DNA of 64,000 nt from CAIKNB01 sp041658705 (GTDB taxonomy: Bacteria > Patescibacteriota > Patescibacteriia > 2-12-FULL-60-25), in assembly GCA_041658705.1 (NCBI GenBank), contig JBAZZT010000004.1:1-64000 (forward strand), written 5' to 3'. Positions 39,000-45,807 of this stretch are shown here, one piece after another. Below the pieces are notes generated by a model. The model had not been told where the DNA came from. It was given only the letters and a program-made list of their open reading frames with translations, and ran no database searches. Numbering within the stretch: position 1 is the first letter of the stretch; the number at the start of each line of letters is the position of its first letter. The position numbers and the translations under genes are program-made.

Positions 39000-39070
39000 T
39001 AGTTAGCAGTTAGCATTTAGTAGTTAAAGCTAGGACCCTAACTACTATCTACTAAATGCTAACTACTTGT
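39000..39070. repeat. AGTTAGCATTTAGTAG palindrome
   Basis: agttagcatttagtagtta and its inverted copy ctactaaatgctaactact enclose a short centre. It is one of several simple palindromes in the spacers. Confidence 0.7.
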
Positions 39071-39191
39071 TTATAAGAAAAGTCCCCCTAACGCCGCTTT
39101 TGTCAAGACCCACCAGGTGAGGTATAAAGAGTTCGAAACAGCAGGTTCATGAAGTTTTAAGCTTTAAGTTTTGAGTTTTGAACTAGCTCCT

Positions 39192-39917
39192 ATGTCTCGG
39201 CATTCAAAATGGTCCAAAGTCAAACAGTTCAAAGGTGCTGTCGATGCCAAGCGTTCGGCGTCGTTCACCAAGCTGGCGCGCGAGATCACGGTCGCGGCGC
39301 GCGAAAAAGGACCTGACCCGAGCATGAACGTGCGGTTGCGCGTGGCCATGGACCGGGCGCGCAAAGCCTCCATGCCAAAAGACGCCATCGAGCGGGCGGT
39401 GGTGCGGGGAGCGGGGACGGGCGCGGACGCGGCGATCATCGAGTCGTTGACTTACGAAGCGTATGCCCCGGGCGGGACCGCGCTGGTCGTCGAGTGTCTG
39501 ACTGACAACCGCAACCGTTCGGCTAACGACGTGAAGCACGCCTTATCCAAACACGAAGCCAACCTGGCGAGCCAAGGTTCGGTCACTTATCTGTTCGACA
39601 AAAAAGCGGTGGTCAAGATTCAGGGCGGATTGCCCGCGGACAAGCGCGACGAGATGGAGCTAGCGCTCATCGATGTCGGAGCTGAAGACATCGAAGACGT
39701 CGACGGGACGACCGAAGTCAGGGGAGCGCCGGCGGATCTATCTAAACTCGCCGATGCGGCGCAAAAACTCGGGCTCACGCTCGAATCGGCCGAGTTCGAA
39801 TGGATACCGAAGTCGCTGGTCGAGACGAATGAAGAAAACGGAACCAAAGTCGCGGAGCTGATCGATGAATTGGAGAACCTCGACGATGTCGCGCATGTTT
39901 ATTCTAATTTGGCGTAG
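39192..39917 (+). CDS. yebC: YebC/PmpR family protein
   Basis: This 241-aa protein belongs to the TACO1/YebC family, which has been linked to transcription control and to translation of polyproline stretches. The N-terminal SRHSKWSKVKQFKGAVDAKR and the core (PSMNVRLRVAMDRARKASMPKD, YEAYAPGGTALVVECLTDNRNRS) are typical. ATG 39192 fits the family start. ruvC lies 60 nt downstream, the usual yebC-ruvC neighbourhood. Confidence 0.95.
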   Translation: MSRHSKWSKVKQFKGAVDAKRSASFTKLAREITVAAREKGPDPSMNVRLRVAMDRARKASMPKDAIERAVVRGAGTGADAAIIESLTYEAYAPGGTALVVECLTDNRNRSANDVKHALSKHEANLASQGSVTYLFDKKAVVKIQGGLPADKRDEMELALIDVGAEDIEDVDGTTEVRGAPADLSKLADAAQKLGLTLESAEFEWIPKSLVETNEENGTKVAELIDELENLDDVAHVYSNLA

Positions 39918-39970
39918 GGGCGTGTGCCACACGCCCCTGGTCGGACAGGGCGCATAACCATGCGCCCCTA
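39915..39970. repeat. GGGGCG palindromes between yebC and ruvC
   Basis: Two palindromic units (taggggcgtgtgccacacgcccc, then gggcgcataaccatgcgcccc) fill the 60-nt gap up to the ruvC start. Confidence 0.7.
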
Positions 39971-39977
39971 CAAAATA

Positions 39978-40469
39978 ATGGCAACACCTCTACGCGTCCT
40001 TGGTGTCGATCCGGGCTTTGGTCGGACGGGGTTTGGCGTCATCGAGCAGCAGGGGAGCGAAGTCACGTGGCTGGCGCACGGCTGCGTCGAGACGGAAAGC
40101 AAGATGGAATTCGAGGATCGTTTGGCGGCGATCAAGCAAAAACTCACGCAGGTGATCCAAGAGCACCGACCCGATTGCATGTCGCTCGAACATCTGTATT
40201 TCCAAACCAACGTAAAAACCGCCATGAAAGTCGGCATGGCGCGCGGCGTCATCATGCTCATCGCGCAGGAAAATAATCTGCCCATCGTCGAGCTTACGCC
40301 CAACCAGGTCAAACAAGGCATCACGGGATACGGCAGCGCGGACAAAAAGCAGGTGCAAGCCATGGTGCAAAGATTTTTGCATCTGAAAGACATCCCGCAA
40401 CCCGACGACGCAGCAGACGCCCTAGCCATCGCCATCGTCGGTGGCGCGGTGTATAAGCAGGGGAAATAA
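39978..40469 (+). CDS. ruvC: Holliday junction endonuclease RuvC
   Basis: This 163-aa resolvase cuts four-way junctions in recombination. The acidic catalytic residues are in LGVDPGFGRTGFGVI (N-terminal Asp), SLEHLYF (Glu) and PDDAADALAIAIV (the Asp pair). ATG 39978 was chosen because the 18 upstream codons come from the spacer repeat. Confidence 0.95.
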   Translation: MATPLRVLGVDPGFGRTGFGVIEQQGSEVTWLAHGCVETESKMEFEDRLAAIKQKLTQVIQEHRPDCMSLEHLYFQTNVKTAMKVGMARGVIMLIAQENNLPIVELTPNQVKQGITGYGSADKKQVQAMVQRFLHLKDIPQPDDAADALAIAIVGGAVYKQGK

Positions 40470-40482
40470 CCAATAAACAATC

Positions 40483-40548
40483 TAGGTTCTAGGTTCTGGG
40501 TGCTAGGTGCTAGGTTCAGAAACCTAGAACCTAGAACCTGTTTTTCAG
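40483..40548. repeat. CTAGGTTCTAGG palindrome
   Basis: ctaggttctaggttct and an inverted aacctagaacctagaacct arm form a long palindrome ending in TTTTT. It may terminate yebC-ruvC. Confidence 0.65.
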
Positions 40549-40588
40549 ATTTGATTCCGCGGCTTCATTAGCATAAACTGCGGATAGC

Positions 40589-41632
40589 ATGAGCCTCAAC
40601 CCCTTCGAAACCTCCAAAACCAAAATAGTCCCTGAACCAGTCGAAGGGCTACCTAGTACCTCCGGTATCCGCCGCCAGGATTTGCCGACCCACGTCAGGA
40701 AGTACGCGGATAAACTCGCTGCGCAGATTAAAGAGATCTACGCCAAATACGGAGCCAAGAATTTCGAAGAGCTTAAAGAGAACAAGAAACTGTCTGCGCA
40801 AGATGCGCGTAAAGTTGCGGATCTGTTCAAAGCCTTCCAGAAAGCTGTCGAGAAGAACGAGATTGAATCGGTCAGCCCGCAGGAAGCTATTGAAATCCTG
40901 GGTCGCGAGAACGTCCATGGCATCGAGGACGTCGAAGCCATGCTAGGACAAGGTTTCGTCGACATCTCTAAAGTCCCATCAATCCCGTACACTGCAGACG
41001 ATTTGAATAAATCCAATGAGATAAAAGAAAAAACCGGCGTCGAAGAGATGCTTGTCCTCTTTGTCGCGGATGAAGACGGCAAACCTCTCACCGGAGAACG
41101 CATGAATGAACTCATCCAAGCGGAATATGACAAGCTCGGCCTAGGCAAATTCCTACTTAATACCGATTGGTATAAGAACAAGGACCTCTTCACGAAACTA
41201 GGCTTGAACTACGAATGGAAGCTCATCACCAAACAAACCATCCCTGGTTCAAAGAACAAACGTCATCACTACGAACCAGGCGACCGCTTCACCCACCAAG
41301 ACACCCAAGAGTTCGTCATCGAGGAATACGCCAAGCAACTCGATATCCCGCGCAATCAACTGCATCGCCCAGAGCCCTTCCAGATGCTTTATGCTACCGC
41401 TCTTCACTTGATTACGACCGAACGTCTTGATGGTCAGGGCAAAGGTGAACGCTTCCTCAAGAATGAATATCACTGGTCTGATGTTCGCTCCTCGGATGGG
41501 AACCTCGTGTATGTCGGCTCTGCCGATTCGGTTGGCGCGGACGTGGACAGGACCTCCCGTGACGTTGGGAATGGTTTTTTCGGTGTCTGCCTTTCGCGTG
41601 AGCCTTTTTCTACCAAATCCTTGAACACTTGA
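40589..41632 (+). CDS. DGR target-type variable protein, paralogue A
   Basis: This 347-aa full-length paralogue matches the truncated protein at 2-574 over its shared part. It has a helical N-terminal region (RRQDLPTHVRKYADKLAAQIKEIYAKYG) and a middle domain with EEMLVLFVADEDGKPLTGERMNEL. It ends with the variable block (41489-41596) and the tail SREPFSTKSLNT. Residues near 12-20 (VPEPVEGLP) come from a tgaaccagtcgaagg spacer repeat that has entered the reading frame. The partner paralogue follows after 22 nt. Confidence 0.85.
   Translation: MSLNPFETSKTKIVPEPVEGLPSTSGIRRQDLPTHVRKYADKLAAQIKEIYAKYGAKNFEELKENKKLSAQDARKVADLFKAFQKAVEKNEIESVSPQEAIEILGRENVHGIEDVEAMLGQGFVDISKVPSIPYTADDLNKSNEIKEKTGVEEMLVLFVADEDGKPLTGERMNELIQAEYDKLGLGKFLLNTDWYKNKDLFTKLGLNYEWKLITKQTIPGSKNKRHHYEPGDRFTHQDTQEFVIEEYAKQLDIPRNQLHRPEPFQMLYATALHLITTERLDGQGKGERFLKNEYHWSDVRSSDGNLVYVGSADSVGADVDRTSRDVGNGFFGVCLSREPFSTKSLNT
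41489..41596 (+). repeat. VR-like block of paralogue A
   Basis: This 108-bp block aligns codon for codon with TR1 but differs at non-adenine positions too (for example ttt-gcg versus ctc-gtg, and ctg-ggg-gtt versus ttc-ggt-gtc). TR1 is therefore not its direct template. Confidence 0.75.
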
Positions 41633-41654
41633 CCCTTCGTCCCTGAACAAAGCC

Positions 41655-42665
41655 ATGCCCACCAACCCCTTCGAAACCGCCCCGAATCTCACCACCTCCC
41701 ACATCCGTCGGCAGGATTTGCCGACTCACGTCAGGCGCTACGCCGATAAACTCGCGGCGCAGATAAGAGAAATCTACGCCAAATACGGAGCCAAGAACTT
41801 CGAAGAGCTTAAAGAGAACAAGAAGCTGTCGGCGCAAGACGCACGCAAGGTGGCTGATTTGTTCAAAGCCTTCAATGATGCAGTCGAGAAGAAAGAGGTC
41901 GAACCTGGGTTACAGGAAGCCATCGAAATCCTAGGTCGCGAAAACGTCCACGGCATCGAAGACGTAGAAGTCATGCTGGGGGATGGTTTTGTGGACGAAT
42001 CAAAAGTCCCACCCATCCCATACACTCCTGAAGAGCTTGAGAAATCCAAAGAAATCAAAGAAAAGACCGGCGTCGAAGAGATGTTTGTCTTATTCGTCGC
42101 TGACAAGGACGGCAGACCGCTCACGGGAGAGCGCATGAACGAGCTCATCCAAGCTGAATACACCAAGCTCGGGTTGGGCAAATTCCTGCTCAACACCGAT
42201 TGGTACAAGAATGAGGACTTTTTTAAGAAGTTGGGTTTGAGCTACGAATGGAAACTCATCACCAAACAAACCATCCCTGGTTCGAAGAACAAGCGTCATC
42301 ACTACGAACCTGGAGACACCTTCACCCACCAAGACACCCAAGAATTCTCTATCGAGGAATACGCCGAGAAACTCGATATCCCTCGTGACCAGTTACAGCG
42401 CCCAGAGCCTTTCCAAATGCTCTATGCGGTTGCCCTTCATTTGATCGCGACGGAACGCCTCAACGGCAAGGGTAAAGGTGAACGCATCCTCGCAAAAGAG
42501 TATCACTGGTCCGATGTCCGCTCCTCGCATGGGAGCCTCGTGCGCGTGGGCGGCCATGCCGATTCGGACGGCGCGCACGTGCACAGGAACCACCGTGGCG
42601 TTCAGGGCCTCGATCTCGACGTTTGTCTCTCGCGTGAATCTTCTTCCAAATCCTTGGACACTTGA
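41655..42665 (+). CDS. DGR target-type variable protein, paralogue B
   Basis: This 336-aa tandem paralogue of 40589-41632 shares the same domain order and lacks the repeat-derived N-terminal peptide. The variable block is at 42522-42632, with one extra codon relative to TR1, and the tail is SRESSSKSLDT. The differences between the two paralogues concentrate in the C-terminal block, as expected for past diversification. No TR or RT lies nearby, so any retargeting would have to act in trans. Confidence 0.85.
   Translation: MPTNPFETAPNLTTSHIRRQDLPTHVRRYADKLAAQIREIYAKYGAKNFEELKENKKLSAQDARKVADLFKAFNDAVEKKEVEPGLQEAIEILGRENVHGIEDVEVMLGDGFVDESKVPPIPYTPEELEKSKEIKEKTGVEEMFVLFVADKDGRPLTGERMNELIQAEYTKLGLGKFLLNTDWYKNEDFFKKLGLSYEWKLITKQTIPGSKNKRHHYEPGDTFTHQDTQEFSIEEYAEKLDIPRDQLQRPEPFQMLYAVALHLIATERLNGKGKGERILAKEYHWSDVRSSHGSLVRVGGHADSDGAHVHRNHRGVQGLDLDVCLSRESSSKSLDT
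42522..42632 (+). repeat. VR-like block of paralogue B
   Basis: This 111-bp block is related to TR1 and to the block of paralogue A, with an extra codon and several non-adenine differences. Confidence 0.7.
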
Positions 42666-42696
42666 TTCTTGATACTTTGACCCTTGGTCTGCTTAA

Positions 42697-42726
42697 TTGA
42701 AGTTTATTCATCCGTGCCTGTACAAT
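42697..42726 (+). promoter_or_regulatory. Near-leaderless promoter of galT
   Basis: TTGAAG (42697-42702), an 18-nt spacer and TACAAT (42721-42726), 12 nt before ATG 42739, with no SD. Confidence 0.65.
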
Positions 42727-42738
42727 GCTCGGTACGCT

Positions 42739-43650
42739 ATGGGACAAAATCATAAAGCTGCATCGTCGCGTTTATTGACTGATCGGTTCACCGGCGAAAA
42801 GATCATCGTCGCGCCGGGCAGATCGCGTCGGCCGGAAGACATCAAACGCAAAGTCAAAGATATCTTCAGCCCGGACGAGATCGTCAGGCGCGAAGACACG
42901 CAAGCGGTCTTCGGTCGCGGAAAATTCAAAGTCACGGCCATCAAGAATCTGTACCCGGTGTTCAACGGCGCGGGTTATCTGTACGGTCGGCAGGAGATTT
43001 TGGTCGAAGGGTCGCGCAGCCTGCCATTTTGGGATTTCAGCGCAGAACAAATGGCGGTATGTCTGGAAGCGATCGCCGCCAGGATCAAGAGCCTGCGTCG
43101 CGATGGCAAAATCAAATACAGCGTGGCCTTCAAGAACGAAGGCGAGCGCGCCGGCGCCTCCCAGCCTCATCCGCACACCCAACTTTACGGCATGTCCTTC
43201 GTGCCTGACCGGATCAAGCTGGCGCTCAAGAATCGGCGCCGCGCGTTAGGAGTCGCTAATCCCAAAGGCAACTATCTGTTGAAGGAGGCTGCGCCTGAAC
43301 TCATCGTCTACCGCGATAAGTTCGTGACGGCTTTCGCGCCGCCCATCTCACGCTTCGGCCATGAGATTTGTCTCACCACTAACCGGCGTTTGGATTCCAT
43401 CACCGACGCTACGCCGCATGAATTGAAGGCTTTGGCCAAGGGGCTTAAGAGCCTCATGCCGTTCATGAAAAAACGGAAACTCGCGTTCAATTTTTTCACC
43501 CACGACATCCCGGGTCGGAGAGATGAATGTTTTGAGCTTCGTTTTACGCCGCGGCGCAACATCTTCGGCGGTTATGAATTGGATAACGGCGTGTTCATCA
43601 ACCCGGTTTCCGCCGAACAAGCGGCGCGCGAATACCGCGCAGCACTCTAA
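42739..43650 (+). CDS. galT: Galactose-1-phosphate uridylyltransferase-like protein
   Basis: This 303-aa HIT-superfamily enzyme of the GalT type transfers UMP between hexose phosphates. The active-site motif is ASQPHPHTQLYG near residue 145 (His-Pro-His, the second His as nucleophile). C-terminal blocks include FTHDIPGRRDECFELRFTPRR. Some CPR homologues may instead act on other nucleotidyl sugars. ATG 42739 follows a -10 box; the 14 codons upstream are promoter sequence. Confidence 0.85.
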   Translation: MGQNHKAASSRLLTDRFTGEKIIVAPGRSRRPEDIKRKVKDIFSPDEIVRREDTQAVFGRGKFKVTAIKNLYPVFNGAGYLYGRQEILVEGSRSLPFWDFSAEQMAVCLEAIAARIKSLRRDGKIKYSVAFKNEGERAGASQPHPHTQLYGMSFVPDRIKLALKNRRRALGVANPKGNYLLKEAAPELIVYRDKFVTAFAPPISRFGHEICLTTNRRLDSITDATPHELKALAKGLKSLMPFMKKRKLAFNFFTHDIPGRRDECFELRFTPRRNIFGGYELDNGVFINPVSAEQAAREYRAAL

Positions 43651-43654
43651 TCCG

Positions 43655-44185
43655 TCATTCCCGCGCCCCCGCCTGTCATTCCCGCGAAAGCGGGAATCTA
43701 GAAGCGATACGATTCAGCGGTTTCAGAAAAAGTGCATTTCCTAAAAACCCGCGGCCGCGGGTTTTTAGGAAATGCACACTTAGTCCATGCATGCGCGAGG
43801 ATGACATTAATATTATGCGCTCGCCACGTCGTTCGCGAGCGACGTGGCGAGGAGTAGCGGCGACGAAGTCGCGTCAGACGTGTCGAAACAATCTCCGAAA
43901 GCCAGAGATCCCGGCTCAAGGCCGGGATGACAAATAACAATCATCCCGCGCCCCCCTTCCGTTATCCTCCGCCCCCTCCCTGTCATCCTCCGGTTTAACC
44001 GGGGGATCCAGAGAGAGAAACCTTTCCAATGTTTTCAAGGTCTGGATTACCCGGTTGAACCGGGTAATGACAGGGTTGTTTTTTTGTCATCCCGCACTTG
44101 ATGCGGGATCTCCGGAGATTGCTGCGCGTTTTTGGGTCATGGCTTGCCACGGCGTTCGCGAACGCCGTGGCAAGCCATGACAGAA
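43655..44185. repeat. Dense cluster of palindromic spacer repeats
   Basis: About 530 bp with no gene. It includes gtcattcccgcg/aaagcgggaat, a gtgcatttcctaaaaacccg/cgggtttttaggaaatgcac palindrome (about 43732-43777), cgccacgtcgttcg/cgagcgacgtggcg, ggctcaaggccgggatgac, tcatcccgcacttgatgcgg (identical to the copy in leuS), and gccacggcgttcg/cgaacgccgtggc. Several units are nested. Confidence 0.8.
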
Positions 44186-44221
44186 GGGTTTTTTATAGGC
44201 TTTTTAGCCCCCTGAAAAACC

Positions 44222-44250
44222 TTGTTATCCTGCTTTTTGCGTGATAGAAT
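44222..44250 (+). promoter_or_regulatory. Promoter of the 44403 gene
   Basis: TTGTTA (44222-44227), a 17-nt spacer and TAGAAT (44245-44250). It gives a leader of about 145 nt. Confidence 0.65.
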
Positions 44251-44288
44251 TAGGGGGCGAAAAAAGACCGAAAATACCAGTAATCATG

Positions 44289-44400
44289 CCCTGTCAGAAG
44301 TCCGATGGGGCATGGAGATTGGCCGAAGTTGTTGGATCGATTTCGGCTGACGCCTTACCGAATAAGCTAAACCATCTATCTACCCAGACTTCTAACAGGG
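44289..44400 (+). promoter_or_regulatory. Structured 5' leader that can hide the SD
   Basis: CCCTGTCAGAAGT (44289-44301) pairs with ACTTCTAACAGGG (44388-44400) at 12 of 13 positions. The 3' arm contains AGGG directly before ATG 44403, so pairing would block ribosome binding. The 5' arm can instead form ATGCCC/GGGCAT with 44315-44325, giving two exclusive folds, as in riboswitches and protein-controlled leaders. An inner GCCGAA/TTCGGC hairpin is also present. No known riboswitch class was recognised. Confidence 0.5.
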
Positions 44401-44402
44401 CT

Positions 44403-45050
44403 ATGCAAATTTTTTGGCACGGATATTCCACCATCCGCCTCGAGACCAAGAGCAGCGAAAAAGAAGCGACCGTCCTCACCGATCCGTATGAAAACGAGGC
44501 GAGTTTGCGTTTTCCGCGCGCCGTGACGCCCGACGTGCTGATCCTGTCGCACCAAGAGCGCAAGCGTTTTAATTTAGACGGCGTCGCTGGCAGCCCGTTC
44601 GTCATATCTGACCCCGGCGAGTTTGAGGTGAAGGACGTCTTCGTGCAGGGCATCCAAGATCGCAGCCTCGATTCCGGGACAGCGGCTCGCCCCGTCATCT
44701 ACCGCATCTCGGCCGAAGGCATGAATTTGGGTTTTTTGGGTCAGATCAAACGCAAACTTACGGATTACGAACTTGAGGAACTGGGCGAGGTGGACATCTT
44801 GCTCATGCCGGTGGGCGGGGGAGAGGTCATGGATTCGAAACTGGCTTCCGAAATCATCTCGCTGGTCGAGCCGCGCATCGTCGTGCCGTTGCATTACGGC
44901 ATCCCCGGGATCAAGACCAAGCTCGACGGCGTCGACGCCTTCTGCAAATCGCTCGGCGTATGCAAACGACAAGATGCGAACAAACTCAAGATCAGCAAAA
45001 AGGAATTGCCCGTCGAGGATCTGCTTGTGATGGTGCTCGAAAGAACATGA
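44403..45050 (+). CDS. Metallo-beta-lactamase-fold protein, active site degenerate
   Basis: This 215-aa member of the MBL superfamily (UlaG/YycJ-like small type) begins with the typical IFWHGYSTIRLET strand. The expected HxHxDH is replaced by SHQERKRFN, so only the first His remains and zinc hydrolysis is doubtful. Later strands (VVPLHYGIPG with a His) are kept. ATG 44403 is the family-like start; 54 codons upstream are leader sequence. The role is unknown, possibly binding rather than catalysis. Confidence 0.75.
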   Translation: MQIFWHGYSTIRLETKSSEKEATVLTDPYENEASLRFPRAVTPDVLILSHQERKRFNLDGVAGSPFVISDPGEFEVKDVFVQGIQDRSLDSGTAARPVIYRISAEGMNLGFLGQIKRKLTDYELEELGEVDILLMPVGGGEVMDSKLASEIISLVEPRIVVPLHYGIPGIKTKLDGVDAFCKSLGVCKRQDANKLKISKKELPVEDLLVMVLERT

Positions 45051-45145
45051 TTAAAAATTACAAATTAAAAATTATGAATTACAAATGTCGAAATCAGGAT
45101 TGCTCCGGTATTACAATTTGTAATTTTTAATTTGTAATTGACTCT

Positions 45146-45658
45146 ATGCCTCCTAAACGCAAAACTTCGCCTCCGGCCAAACGGGCCACGCGAGCGCGAC
45201 CGGCAGCGCAGGCCGTCGCGGCACCGACTCTCGCGCCGCTGCAATCCGGACGGCTCTTGTCGGGCGAGGAAAAGCACCAGCTCATCCTGGCCCACGCCGC
45301 CGCGCGCGAACCGGGCGATCCGGTGCAGGTGCTGTCTATGTGGGCGGGAGTGCTCGCGGTAGCCTTCGTCATCGCAGTCGGTTGGTGGTGGGCCATGAAG
45401 CCGATGCTGACGACGCAAGTCCAAGGCGATCTGAAACCCGCGGTCACGGAGATGACGCAGAACCTGACGCAAGGCGGTACCAACATGCTGCGCAACATGG
45501 AGACCGCTTGGGCGCCGATCAAACAAAAGCTCGAGACCTACCGGGCCCAAGCCGAGACTGAACAAACGGCCCAGACCATCGCCGACCAGGTGAACGGGGC
45601 GCGCAACGTCTTCGCCGCGACCTCCACGGGCGCGGTCAAACCAAGTATGAAAAAATAA
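45146..45658 (+). CDS. Single-pass membrane protein, unknown function
   Basis: This 170-aa protein has a basic Pro/Ala-rich N-terminus (PPKRKTSPPAKRATRARP), one membrane helix near residues 65-85 (WAGVLAVAFVIAVGWWWAM), and an outer helical region with Gln/Thr-rich repeats. A palindromic A/T repeat (aaaattacaaattaaaaatt) precedes it. Confidence 0.7.
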   Translation: MPPKRKTSPPAKRATRARPAAQAVAAPTLAPLQSGRLLSGEEKHQLILAHAAAREPGDPVQVLSMWAGVLAVAFVIAVGWWWAMKPMLTTQVQGDLKPAVTEMTQNLTQGGTNMLRNMETAWAPIKQKLETYRAQAETEQTAQTIADQVNGARNVFAATSTGAVKPSMKK

Positions 45659-45665
45659 AGATGAA

Positions 45666-45763
45666 CTGTCAGCCTGAGCCTGTCGAAGGACCTTTATCAG
45701 CCTAACGATTTGCTGCTAAAGGTCCTTCGACTCGCTCGAAGCTCGCTCAGGATGACAATCTAT
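45666..45763. repeat. Large palindrome, TGAGCCTGTCGAAGG family
   Basis: cctgagcctgtcgaaggacc and the inverted ggtccttcgactcgctcgaa arm bracket a short centre, between 45146-45658 and gyrA. Confidence 0.75.
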
Positions 45764-45807
45764 CTTCCTGGCTACCCTCTACTCTCTACCCTCTACCCTC
45801 TCTAAAT

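Noticed and set aside
43655..44185. Repeat cluster considered as a CRISPR array
   Set aside because: The repeats are palindromes of several families with irregular spacing, without uniform spacers or cas genes.
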